A DNA stretch of 14,603 bases from contig CANCOG010000058.1 of NCBI GenBank assembly GCA_947379685.1, forward strand, positions 1 to 14,603. The letters are read 5' to 3'. Source of the stretch: Flavipsychrobacter stenotrophus. GTDB lineage: Bacteria; Bacteroidota; Bacteroidia; Chitinophagales; Chitinophagaceae. The notes below the pieces were generated by a model. That model was not told where the DNA came from. It did not search any database and was given only the letters and a program-made list of their open reading frames with translations. Of this stretch, positions 7,448 to 13,733 are shown in pieces (positions within the stretch are counted from its first letter, which is position 1; every line of letters starts with the position of its first letter). A program made the position numbers and the translations under genes.

Positions 7448-7931
7448 GGTAGGAATAGTTATGGGCAGTAGCTCTGATGCCGAAATAATGAGCGCTGCGG
7501 CAAATGTGCTGGAACAATTCGGAGTAACAAATGAGTTCATGGTTGTATCAGCACATCGTAGCCCGGCCTGGATGTTCGAATACGCACAGGCTGCAGAAGA
7601 GAGGGGTATAAAAGTGATCATAGCCGGGGCTGGTGGGGCAGCTCACTTACCAGGCATGATGGCAGCAATTACTGTATTGCCGGTAATAGGGGTCCCGATA
7701 AGGTCCTCAAACTCGATAGACGGTTGGGATTCGTTGCTCTCTATTGTACAGATGCCTAACGACGTACCGGTAGCCACCGTAGCAGTTAATGGTGCACATA
7801 ACGCAGGTATTCTGGCAATTGAGATGCTTGCGATAGGTGATAAGGAGCTTAAGGCAAGGCTGACCGAACTGAAGAAAAGGAACGTTGAAAAAGTAAGAGA
7901 ACAAAACCAATCATTAAACAGCAAAAAATAA
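7437..7931 (+). CDS. purE: N5-CAIR mutase, class I (PurE)
   Basis: PurE converts N5-CAIR, the unstable PurK product, to CAIR. The 164-residue protein has all class I landmarks: GSSSD at residues 10-14, SAHRSP with catalytic H40, AGAGGAAHLPGMMAA at 63-77 (H70), then GVPIRSS and DSLLSIVQMP, and the NGAHNAGILA segment. The usual MPGGVPV reads MPNDVPV here, a small variation. Its start lies inside the end of purK (11-nt overlap), which ties the two in stoichiometry. The next gene starts 18 nt after its stop, so purK-purE-icd is one transcription unit. Confidence 0.95.
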   Translation: METKVGIVMGSSSDAEIMSAAANVLEQFGVTNEFMVVSAHRSPAWMFEYAQAAEERGIKVIIAGAGGAAHLPGMMAAITVLPVIGVPIRSSNSIDGWDSLLSIVQMPNDVPVATVAVNGAHNAGILAIEMLAIGDKELKARLTELKKRNVEKVREQNQSLNSKK

Positions 7932-7949
7932 CCATTAAATATTTTAATT

Positions 7950-9443
7950 ATGACAACAGAAGTTTTGGAAAAGACAGTGGCAACAATGAATAAGCCCGAG
8001 GCTAAATCAGTTCCCATCACAGTGGCCTATGGCGATGGCATTGGCCCGGAAATAATGAAGGCGACATTAAGCGTACTTAAAAAGGCAGGAGCGTCTCTCG
8101 AGATTGAGGAGATTGAAATTGGAGAAAAAGTGTACCAGAAAGGGCATTTATCAGGAATAGAGACGTATGCCTGGGATTCTCTCAGAAAAACACGGGTTTT
8201 TCTTAAGGCTCCAATAACTACTCCTCAAGGTGGTGGATTTAAAAGTTTAAATGTAACAATTAGAAAAATGCTTGGTTTGTATGCGAATGTCCGGCCATGC
8301 ATTTCCTATCATCCTTTCGTAAGTACCAAGCATCCCAAAATGGATGTAACAATAATAAGGGAGAATGAGGAAGACCTATACGCTGGTATTGAACACCAGC
8401 AAACTGATGAAGTGTTCCAGTGTCTTAAATTGATCTCCAAACCGGGCACAGAAAAAATAGTGTGGTATGCTTTTGAATACGCGAAAGCCTACAACCGGAA
8501 AAAAGTCACTTGCTTTACAAAGGATAATATTATGAAAATGACCGATGGTATTTTTCATAAAATTTTTGATGAAGTGGGTGCAGAATACCCCGAAATTGCG
8601 AAGGAGCACATGATTGTTGATATTGGTGCTGCGCGACTTGCGGATACTCCTGAGATCTTTGATGTTATTGTGATGCCAAATTTGTATGGAGATATTTTAA
8701 GTGATGTAGCAGCACAGATTACAGGCTCGGTTGGTTTGGCAGGTAGCGCAAATATAGGTGACAGCTTTGCGATGTTTGAGGCAATACACGGGTCTGCTCC
8801 GCTAATTGCTGGCAAAGGCATTGCGAACCCGTCCGGATTATTGCTTGGGGCGGTTCAGATGCTTGTTCACATTGGTCAAAATGATATTGCAGAAAAAATA
8901 CAAAATGCCTGGTTGAAAACTTTAGAAGATGGAATACATACAGAAGATATATTCAAGGAAGGGATATCTAAATCTAAAGTAGGGACAAATGAATTCACAG
9001 ATGCTGTAATTGAAAGGTTGGGGCAAATGCCCCGAATGTTCAGGCCAGCTGACTATTCAATGTCTGTTGGCGACTTCAACATTAAAGTTACCCCAACTAA
9101 ACCGGCAATAAAGGAACTTATCGGCGTAGATGTCTTCTTACATCATACAGACAGAAACCCGGAAAGCCTTGCTCAACTTATCAAAGACCTTGATGTAAGC
9201 GGACTAACGCTAACCATGATAACCAACCGGGGTACGAAAGTTTGGCCTGATGGTTTCCCGGAGACGTTTTGTACAGACCACTGGCGATGCAGGTTTAAAA
9301 ACGACATGAAGAACGGAGTTAGCTACCAGGCAGTGATAGACCTGTTACAGAGGATTCAACATAGAAAGCTGAACGTTATCAAAACAGAAAATCTTTACCT
9401 GATGGATGGTCAGCAAGTGTTTACTGCTGGTCAAGGGCAATAA
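7950..9443 (+). CDS. icd: Isocitrate dehydrogenase, long form with C-terminal domain
   Basis: Oxidative decarboxylation of isocitrate to 2-oxoglutarate and CO2, reversible in principle. The 497-residue protein belongs to the isocitrate/isopropylmalate dehydrogenase family. It has GDGIGPE at 28-34, the isocitrate-specific S99-x-N101-x3-R105 loop followed by R115, RENEEDLYAGIEH at 137-149, and NLYGDILSD with the metal-binding Asp residues. The cofactor loop is HGSAPLIAG at 280-288. After about residue 340 it continues into an extra domain, as in the Thermus/Rickettsia-type enzymes of about 480-500 residues. At the cofactor-selecting position after HGSAP it has Leu285-Ile286, where NAD enzymes usually have Asp-Ile and NADP enzymes Lys-Tyr, so NAD or NADP use is not decided here. 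It is the last gene of the purKE operon, followed by a strong terminator. Confidence 0.9.
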   Translation: MTTEVLEKTVATMNKPEAKSVPITVAYGDGIGPEIMKATLSVLKKAGASLEIEEIEIGEKVYQKGHLSGIETYAWDSLRKTRVFLKAPITTPQGGGFKSLNVTIRKMLGLYANVRPCISYHPFVSTKHPKMDVTIIRENEEDLYAGIEHQQTDEVFQCLKLISKPGTEKIVWYAFEYAKAYNRKKVTCFTKDNIMKMTDGIFHKIFDEVGAEYPEIAKEHMIVDIGAARLADTPEIFDVIVMPNLYGDILSDVAAQITGSVGLAGSANIGDSFAMFEAIHGSAPLIAGKGIANPSGLLLGAVQMLVHIGQNDIAEKIQNAWLKTLEDGIHTEDIFKEGISKSKVGTNEFTDAVIERLGQMPRMFRPADYSMSVGDFNIKVTPTKPAIKELIGVDVFLHHTDRNPESLAQLIKDLDVSGLTLTMITNRGTKVWPDGFPETFCTDHWRCRFKNDMKNGVSYQAVIDLLQRIQHRKLNVIKTENLYLMDGQQVFTAGQGQ

Positions 9444-9539
9444 AATTTTTCAGTAATGATGCAATTGGCCAGTTGTTGTTGCGAAAAAAAATCTGCCCTG
9501 GCAAACTTGTATTATACATAAAATTAGAGTTGGATATTC

Positions 9540-9573
9540 AGTAGCCCCGGCTTTCAGGCCGGGGCTACTTTTC
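9540..9573 (+). terminator. Strong Rho-independent terminator after icd
   Basis: A perfect 11-bp stem GTAGCCCCGGC/GCCGGGGCTAC (9541-9551 with 9558-9568), a 6-nt loop TTTCAG and a following TTTT. It closes the purK-purE-icd transcript about 100 nt after the stop, so the transporter gene needs its own promoter or read-through. The remaining stretch to 9668 shows a 10-bp palindrome ATTAGCTAAT (9582-9591) and no clear -7 box. Confidence 0.92.
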
Positions 9574-9668
9574 AGGGCGCGATTAGCTAATTATTTATGC
9601 GCTATCAACCAGGATCTATGAGTAATTCAGGAGAAAGCAAGCGGGTACTCCTTTAATCAATCATTATT

Positions 9669-10628
9669 ATGAACTACAGCTTACTGCTCAACAATTTGAC
9701 TAACCCTACACTGCTATTCTTTGTATTAGGCATTGTAGCGGCAACATTAAAAAGTGATCTCGAAATTCCTGAGTCAAGTTCCAGGTTCATCTCACTTTAC
9801 CTTCTGTTTTCCATTGGTTTTAAAGGCGGACAGGAATTGGCGCACAGCGGTCTCAATAAGGAAATAATGATAACGTTGTCTTTGTGTATTGTTCTGGCTG
9901 CACTTGTACCGTTGTACACTTTTTTTATACTGAAAAAGAAGCTGTCGGTGGAGAACGCTGGTGCAATAGCGGCAACGTATGGGTCGGTAAGCGCCGTGAC
10001 TTTTGTAACAGCGACCCTGTTTCTCGAAAATCTTAAAATACCATTTGGAGGTCACATGGTAGCAGCTATGGCCTTGATGGAAGCACCCGCAATAATGATA
10101 GGTGTTGTGCTCATCAGGCGTTTTGGAGCAGAAAGTGCAAAGAAAAGTATAAAATCTCTATTGCATGAGTCATTAACAAACGGTTCTGTGCTCATGATCA
10201 CCGGCAGTTTAGTAATAGGAATTATCTCCGATACTAAGGGTGCAGAGGGAATTAAACCATTTACTACAGATATATTCAAAGGTTTTCTTGCAATATTCCT
10301 GTTGGAAATGGGTATGGTCGCTGCAAAAAGATTTGCTGCTTTTAAAAACTATGGGTGGTTCGTTACCGTGTTTTCAATCGCTGTTCCTGTTATTAATGGT
10401 CTGTTTGCTATCGCGATTACCCATTATTTTACCCTATTGCCTGGCAACAGATTGTTAATTGCCATATTGGCGTCAAGTGCTTCCTATATCGCAGTCCCTG
10501 CGGCAATGAAACAAGCCGTGCCTAAAGCAGACCCCGGCTTGTATGTCCCTATGGCACTCGGACTAACCTTCCCGTTCAATATTACTTTTGCAATGCCTCT
10601 GTATTGGATGTTGATCCAGGTTTTTTAG
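9669..10628 (+). CDS. sbtA: SbtA-type sodium-dependent bicarbonate transporter (DUF897/Sbt_1 family)
   Basis: A 319-residue polytopic inner-membrane protein with about ten hydrophobic segments. The start NYSLLLNNLTNPTLLFFVLG and the segment SLYLLFSIGFKGGQELAH are characteristic of the Sbt_1 family, whose cyanobacterial founder SbtA takes up bicarbonate with sodium. The glycine- and alanine-rich ATYGSVSAVTFVTAT and the late PMALGLTFPFNITFAMPLY also fit. Many heterotroph members are untested, so the substrate is inferred. Context supports it: PurK just upstream consumes bicarbonate and a LysR regulator lies at the head of the locus. It ends in a 4-nt tail-to-tail overlap with the flavin reductase gene on the other strand, with no terminator between. 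Confidence 0.87.
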   Translation: MNYSLLLNNLTNPTLLFFVLGIVAATLKSDLEIPESSSRFISLYLLFSIGFKGGQELAHSGLNKEIMITLSLCIVLAALVPLYTFFILKKKLSVENAGAIAATYGSVSAVTFVTATLFLENLKIPFGGHMVAAMALMEAPAIMIGVVLIRRFGAESAKKSIKSLLHESLTNGSVLMITGSLVIGIISDTKGAEGIKPFTTDIFKGFLAIFLLEMGMVAAKRFAAFKNYGWFVTVFSIAVPVINGLFAIAITHYFTLLPGNRLLIAILASSASYIAVPAAMKQAVPKADPGLYVPMALGLTFPFNITFAMPLYWMLIQVF

Positions 10629-11284
10629 TGCCCGGAATGAATGTTATCCATCAAACCAGGTATTACATCCGGTTTCGCATAAGTAAGCCTGGAAATGCGT
10701 TCAGTACTGTGGTAGCTGTCAAGGCCGGCGCAGGTGATGGTGCCAGCTTTTTCAAGGTCTACAAAACCATCTGGCATTAAGGCATCTTCAGGCATAGAGA
10801 TATACATGATCTCGGCAAGGATCATTATAGTGCCGTTGAGCGCAATGTCAATTTTTTGCCGGAAGCTGGCGCCTATTTTAATATGACTCTCTGCAACGAA
10901 GGGGGCATAATAGCCGGGCTTATTTTCCTCGGTTAGCCCAGTGGCTTCAAATTCTGATACGTCCTCAGGGTAGCGGGCCGAAGTTTGATGGGCGGCAGTA
11001 TAAAATTCCTTGCGCACATGGTTAACGGTAAATATCCTCGTCTCCAGTATGTTGTTAAGCGTGTGCCGCTCTACTGAATCGGGGCGGACAATAAAACCAA
11101 ACAATGGAGGGTTGGCCCCTATGTGCACGAAGGAATTAAAAACCGCCAGGTTACTTTGGCCGTTCCTGTTGCGCGTACCTATCAACGATAGGCTCTTAAA
11201 GCCGCCCAATGAATTGACGAACATGGCCCTGTATCGTTGTTCAAGTGCAAGTATGTCCTTGCTGGAGTATTCTATTATATTCAT
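10625..11284 (-). CDS. Flavin reductase-like FMN-binding split-barrel protein
   Basis: A 219-residue protein of the flavin reductase-like (DIM6/NTAB) family. It has the split-barrel core NSLGGFKSLSLIGTRNRNG, SNLAVFNSFVHIGANPPLFG, FIVRPDSVERHTLNNI and TRIFTVNHV (about residues 24-110), which binds FMN. Members either reduce flavin with NAD(P)H or bind FMN for other redox work. The ATG lies 6 nt after the stop of the SDR gene upstream in the operon, and it is the last gene of that operon. In company with an SDR and a TIGR03643 protein it may supply reduced flavin to a partner outside this window. The exact reaction is not readable. Confidence 0.87.
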   Translation of the reverse strand: MNIIEYSSKDILALEQRYRAMFVNSLGGFKSLSLIGTRNRNGQSNLAVFNSFVHIGANPPLFGFIVRPDSVERHTLNNILETRIFTVNHVRKEFYTAAHQTSARYPEDVSEFEATGLTEENKPGYYAPFVAESHIKIGASFRQKIDIALNGTIMILAEIMYISMPEDALMPDGFVDLEKAGTITCAGLDSYHSTERISRLTYAKPDVIPGLMDNIHSGH

Positions 11285-11290
11285 TTTCTG

Positions 11291-11974
11291 TTATAGTTTT
11301 AATGATCCCATTCCGCCGTCTACTGCCAAAATCTGTCCGGTAATCCATGATGAATTTGCCGAAAGCAGGAACGTAATTGCCTGGGCGACTTCAGCTGGTG
11401 TGCCTATCTTTTTCAGGGGATTTCGTTTCTCCGATGCCTCAATTTTTTCGGGGGTCGACAGAAAACGTTCGCTGAGCGGGGTATTTGTCAGCGATGGGGC
11501 CACCGCATTTACCCGTATAGCGGGTGCCAGTTCTGCTGCCAGTGATCTTGTTAACCCTTCCAACGCTGCTTTAGCCATGGCAATAGAAGCATGGAACGGC
11601 ATTCCTGATTGCGCTGCTACCGAACTTATAAATACAATAGACCGAGAGTTGCTTTTTTTGAGGTTGCCCAGGTAATTTTGTACAAATGCAACTGCGCCCA
11701 GTGCATTCACCTGGTAGTCATGCATGAAGTCCTGAGCACTTAGCCTGGCAAACGGTTTCAGGTTGATGGTGCCGGGAAAATAGACCAACCCATCGATGGC
11801 TCCTTCTATTGCTGGGAATGTACCTGTTTCATATCTATCAACCTGATGGCATTCGTCATACCCTTGCAAGGCGGTTTTAGTGCTTATACCTATTACCCTG
11901 TTTCCTTCGCTTTTGAGTATCTGTGCGGCTTCTATGGCTATCTGGCTCGATGCCCCGGCAAATAAATAGGTCAT
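11291..11974 (-). CDS. SDR-family oxidoreductase-like protein with altered catalytic residues
   Basis: A 227-residue Rossmann protein of the short-chain dehydrogenase/reductase superfamily. It keeps the N90 position (NALGAV), the Ser region SIVFISSV (S117/S118), K135 and the C-terminal LLSANSSWITGQILAVDGG typical of classical SDRs. Two hallmarks are changed. The TGxxxGxG cofactor loop reads AGASSQIA (residues 6-13), and the YxxxK motif reads IAMAK, placing Ile131 where the catalytic Tyr belongs. The HASIAMAKAALEGLTRSLAAE block resembles a recurrent Bacteroidota/proteobacterial subfamily I recall, so this is probably inherited divergence and not decay. It may be a non-canonical reductase or a binding protein. 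It starts 1 nt after the TIGR03643 stop, so the genes are co-transcribed. Confidence 0.85.
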   Translation of the reverse strand: MTYLFAGASSQIAIEAAQILKSEGNRVIGISTKTALQGYDECHQVDRYETGTFPAIEGAIDGLVYFPGTINLKPFARLSAQDFMHDYQVNALGAVAFVQNYLGNLKKSNSRSIVFISSVAAQSGMPFHASIAMAKAALEGLTRSLAAELAPAIRVNAVAPSLTNTPLSERFLSTPEKIEASEKRNPLKKIGTPAEVAQAITFLLSANSSWITGQILAVDGGMGSLKL

Positions 11975-11975
11975 G

Positions 11976-12347
11976 CTATCTTCGTTTAGAAATTTTGTTT
12001 TGTGTAATTGCTCTTTGACGGTCGCACTTAAAACGGGTAATTCCAGCAGCGCGTGATTTCTGATGCTTAGTTGTACAGGCCTCCACTCGTATTCGCCACA
12101 TTTTGTAACTCCTGAATTTCAGTTGTGCCTTCATTAATTTCCGAACTTCACTTTCCGTTAATCCAAACTGGTATTTTATGGCTTCGAAAGGTGTTCGGTC
12201 TTCCCATGCCATTTCTATGATCCTGTCAATATCTTTTGCGGTTAAAGGTTCCACAGTAGTATTTTTCCGTTCCTCGTCTGCAAGCATATAGGCAAGCGGG
12301 GAGGGTAGGTCACTGTAATAGCAATACACATCATAAAGGTCGTCCAT
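11976..12347 (-). CDS. TIGR03643 / DUF2805 family protein
   Basis: A 123-residue basic protein. Residues about 35-90 carry the family signature LTAKDIDRIIEMAWEDRTPFEAI, then FGLTESEVRKLMKAQL and the SYKMWRIRV segment, which looks like a helix-turn-helix. The C-terminus (TKHQKSRAAGITRFKCDRQR, then a Lys/Arg end) matches full-length members. The first 20 residues (YDVYCYYSDLPSP) are less typical, and Met21 is an alternative start. The promoter -7 box 39 nt upstream of the ATG allows the longer form. Its function is unknown. It heads a three-gene operon with an SDR and a flavin reductase, a grouping I associate with photolyase/cryptochrome loci. Confidence 0.83.
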   Translation of the reverse strand: MDDLYDVYCYYSDLPSPLAYMLADEERKNTTVEPLTAKDIDRIIEMAWEDRTPFEAIKYQFGLTESEVRKLMKAQLKFRSYKMWRIRVEACTTKHQKSRAAGITRFKCDRQRAITQNKISKRR

Positions 12348-12372
12348 ATAGCAACGGGGAAAGTTCTTTTCT

Positions 12373-12393
12373 ACTTTTGTTTAACAAAATTAC
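12373..12393. promoter_or_regulatory. Overlapping divergent -7 boxes on a 15-bp palindrome
   Basis: On the minus strand TAATTTTG (12393-12386) is an exact TAnnTTTG match, 39 nt before the TIGR03643 gene ATG. On the plus strand TACTTTTG (12373-12380) is also exact. Between and over them lies the perfect dyad TTTTGTT-T-AACAAAA (12376-12390). A CAAA at 12407-12410 is only 13 nt from the minus box, too close for a standard -33 element. Confidence 0.5.
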
Positions 12394-12452
12394 GAAAATA
12401 TTAAACAAAGTAAGCGCAATGATATTGAAACTGCTGATACTGCTATAAGATA

Positions 12453-12689
12453 CTACAAGGTGACTATGGGCTGATCAAATTTGAATTTCTGTTTTATCGT
12501 CAAGATATCGGACAATTTGGGGTTTTCGCGCAGCGCGGGACACAGTTTATTCAATAGGGGGTATTTATATGAAACAGAGCCTCAACTAGAAGCGACAGTC
12601 AATGGCTTTCGGATAGGTTTCTTCAGTTCGAAATGAACAGCCGCATTAATGGTATCAAGATCTGATTTAATGTTCGGAGGATTATTTAC
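12453..12689 (-). pseudogene. Possible decayed coding remnant interrupted by TGA
   Basis: Read on the minus strand, one frame gives a natural-looking peptide (KSDLDTINAAVHFELKKPIR, then KPLTVASS) to a TGA at 12582-12584. It continues in the same frame with GSVSYKYPLLNKLCPALREN, then PKLSDILTIKQKFKFDQPIVTL, to TAG 12453-12455. Composition on both sides of the stop is amphipathic and lysine-rich, unlike random intergenic sequence. No start codon is evident at the left. I recognise no family. It could be the tail of an old gene, or chance. Confidence 0.3.
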
Positions 12690-12764
12690 ACTTATTTTTA
12701 GACATAAAATCCCTGTTCGCCATGTGGTGAGCAGGCAAACTGGGATAAATAACAGTAATACTAT

Positions 12765-13082
12765 CTACACTTTACCTATTGTATCGATCACATCGGTAGT
12801 GATCAATTGCAGGGCGAGGCTCTTCATGGAAGGGTAGATGAGTTCATAGATCTGCTTCTTACTTTCGGGCACATCGTCTTCCTCCAGTGCTACAATGTAG
12901 ATGATGGATTCGGGCAGGTCGAGCCCCTTACAGATCTTGTCAATCGTACCCTGGCTGGGTCTCTTCAGGCCATTCTCTATTTGTGATAAAGAAGTTTGTG
13001 AGAGGTTGCATTTTTCTGCCAGTTCGCTTTGTGTGATGCCTAATTTGTTTCTGATGGATTTGACTGCTAAACCAATTTTCAT
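12765..13082 (-). CDS. XRE-family helix-turn-helix transcriptional regulator
   Basis: A 105-residue DNA-binding protein. Residues 4-60 form a classical Cro/C1 HTH: IRNKLGITQSELAEKCNLSQ, TSLSQIENGLKRPSQGTIDK and ICKGLDLPESII. The C-terminal 40 residues (ALEEDDVPESKKQIYELIYP, then MKSLALQLITTDVIDTI) are helical and probably mediate dimerisation. The start ATG 13080-13082 begins directly with the first helix. It stands alone, with long non-coding DNA on both sides and no toxin gene beside it. It could be an orphan regulator left from a mobile element or a controller of a distant gene. AACGTT-containing palindromes upstream are candidate self-operators. Confidence 0.9.
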   Translation of the reverse strand: MKIGLAVKSIRNKLGITQSELAEKCNLSQTSLSQIENGLKRPSQGTIDKICKGLDLPESIIYIVALEEDDVPESKKQIYELIYPSMKSLALQLITTDVIDTIGKV

Positions 13083-13320
13083 GAGTGACGTAGTGAGCGT
13101 TTAGTGGGGGTTTATTGAAATTGTTTTCAGGAAAAAGAGTAATGGTGTTTGTTGGTTGGGCAGATATGTTCATAGGGTTATCATTTAAGACGTTACGAAT
13201 GTTATAAACGTTTGGTTGTCAGAAAGAGAAATGTAGTTGTATTAATATTTGGGCGCTTTTTTATTTCTTTTTAGTTAAACGTTCGTTTTTATCTAATAAT
13301 TGTTGGTTAGCAATGGCATC

Positions 13321-13428
13321 TTACAGTGTATTAATGTGACCTTTCCCATAAAATGGAATAATCGTCATATTGAACTTATGTAAGTGCTGAAACCCGCTAC
13401 AGCCGTGGTGTCTCGCTTTACATCCCAT
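13321..13428 (-). CDS. Candidate Cys/His-rich small ORF (35 codons)
   Basis: ATG 13426-13428 opens 35 codons to TAA 13321-13323. The peptide begins MGCKARHHGCSGFQHLHKF, with C3, H7, H8, C10, H15 and H17 spaced as in small metal-binding peptides, and ends IIPFYGKGHINTL. A promoter-like site lies 15-45 nt upstream. Past the stop the same frame continues 19 codons (DAIANQQLLDKNERLTKKK) to the next TAA at 13261-13263, so the stop might interrupt a 55-codon frame. I recognise no family. It may be a real small protein, a remnant or chance. Confidence 0.3.
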   Translation of the reverse strand: MGCKARHHGCSGFQHLHKFNMTIIPFYGKGHINTL

Positions 13429-13442
13429 TGCTTTTCCGGTCG

Positions 13443-13473
13443 CGAAAGTAGCGGATTTTGTGCTTTTTGCACA
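13443..13473 (-). promoter_or_regulatory. Promoter-like site upstream of the small ORF / xre leader
   Basis: The minus strand reads TGTG (13473-13470), 19 nt, then TACTTTCG (13450-13443). Each box is one base off the Bacteroidota -33 TTTG and -7 TAnnTTTG, at the correct spacing. Transcription would start near 13436, about 8 nt before the small ORF and about 355 nt before xre, for which I see no nearer promoter. Confidence 0.35.
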
Positions 13474-13564
13474 CTATCAAATGGTTAATATTCTGTACTT
13501 GCACGTAGCGCGATGATTATCAAACGTTGTCTATAAAAAGTGCAGTATACATTTTTTTAACGAC

Positions 13565-13616
13565 TTTTAGCTGGCTGCTTTAGACAGAAATCCGCCCTTG
13601 CGGGCGTAAGCTAAAA
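13565..13616. repeat. Nested inverted repeat / hairpin
   Basis: Outer arms TTTTAGCT (13565-13572) and AGCTAAAA (13609-13616) are perfect complements. Within them CGCCC-TTGC-GGGCG (13593-13606) forms a GC-rich hairpin. The form suggests an intergenic palindromic repeat or a structured RNA. Confidence 0.55.
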
Positions 13617-13691
13617 TGCCATTTCGTAAAGCAGGGATACACCTCAAGTATGGTTATCAGGATTGATAGGTGTTGGTACTTTAGGTATATG

Positions 13692-13733
13692 AAAAAGCCT
13701 TAAATCACCGGCCGGGCCATGTGATTTAAGGTT
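13692..13733 (-). terminator. Rho-independent terminator of the lipoprotein gene
   Basis: A perfect 11-bp stem CCTTAAATCAC/GTGATTTAAGG (13698-13708 with 13721-13731) with a 12-nt GC-rich loop. On the minus strand it is followed by CTTTTTC. It lies about 30 nt after the stop at 13761. Confidence 0.85.

Larger units (their letters stand above)
12348..12764. other. 417-nt stretch between the TIGR03643 operon and the XRE gene
   Basis: No intact gene is convincing. It holds the divergent -7 boxes near the left end, a minus-strand coding-like remnant (12453-12689, listed separately) and a hairpin at 12712-12735. The hairpin pairs CCTGTTCGCC with GGTGAGCAGG over loop ATGT; two of its ten pairs are G-U if transcribed on the plus strand. 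On the minus strand it would be an imperfect hairpin 30 nt after the xre stop, followed by GATTTTATG, at best a weak terminator. A 62-codon plus-strand frame at 12649-12837 overlaps the xre end and looks like chance. Confidence 0.6.

Noticed and set aside
11010..11675. Long plus-strand open frame (221 codons) opposite the flavin reductase and SDR genes
   Set aside because: It spans the junction of two well-supported minus-strand genes with family motifs; the frame is low in recognisable structure and is an antisense shadow.
12649..12837. 62-codon plus-strand frame between the TIGR03643 and XRE genes
   Set aside because: Overlaps the end of the XRE gene, no recognisable motif, no promoter at a suitable place.
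12940..13173. 77-codon minus-strand frame overlapping the start of the XRE gene
   Set aside because: Most of it lies out of frame inside the XRE HTH; only the first 30 codons are outside, and no promoter or family supports them.
13321..13640. Retron-like non-coding RNA
   Set aside because: Inverted repeats are present but no reverse transcriptase or retron effector gene lies in the window.
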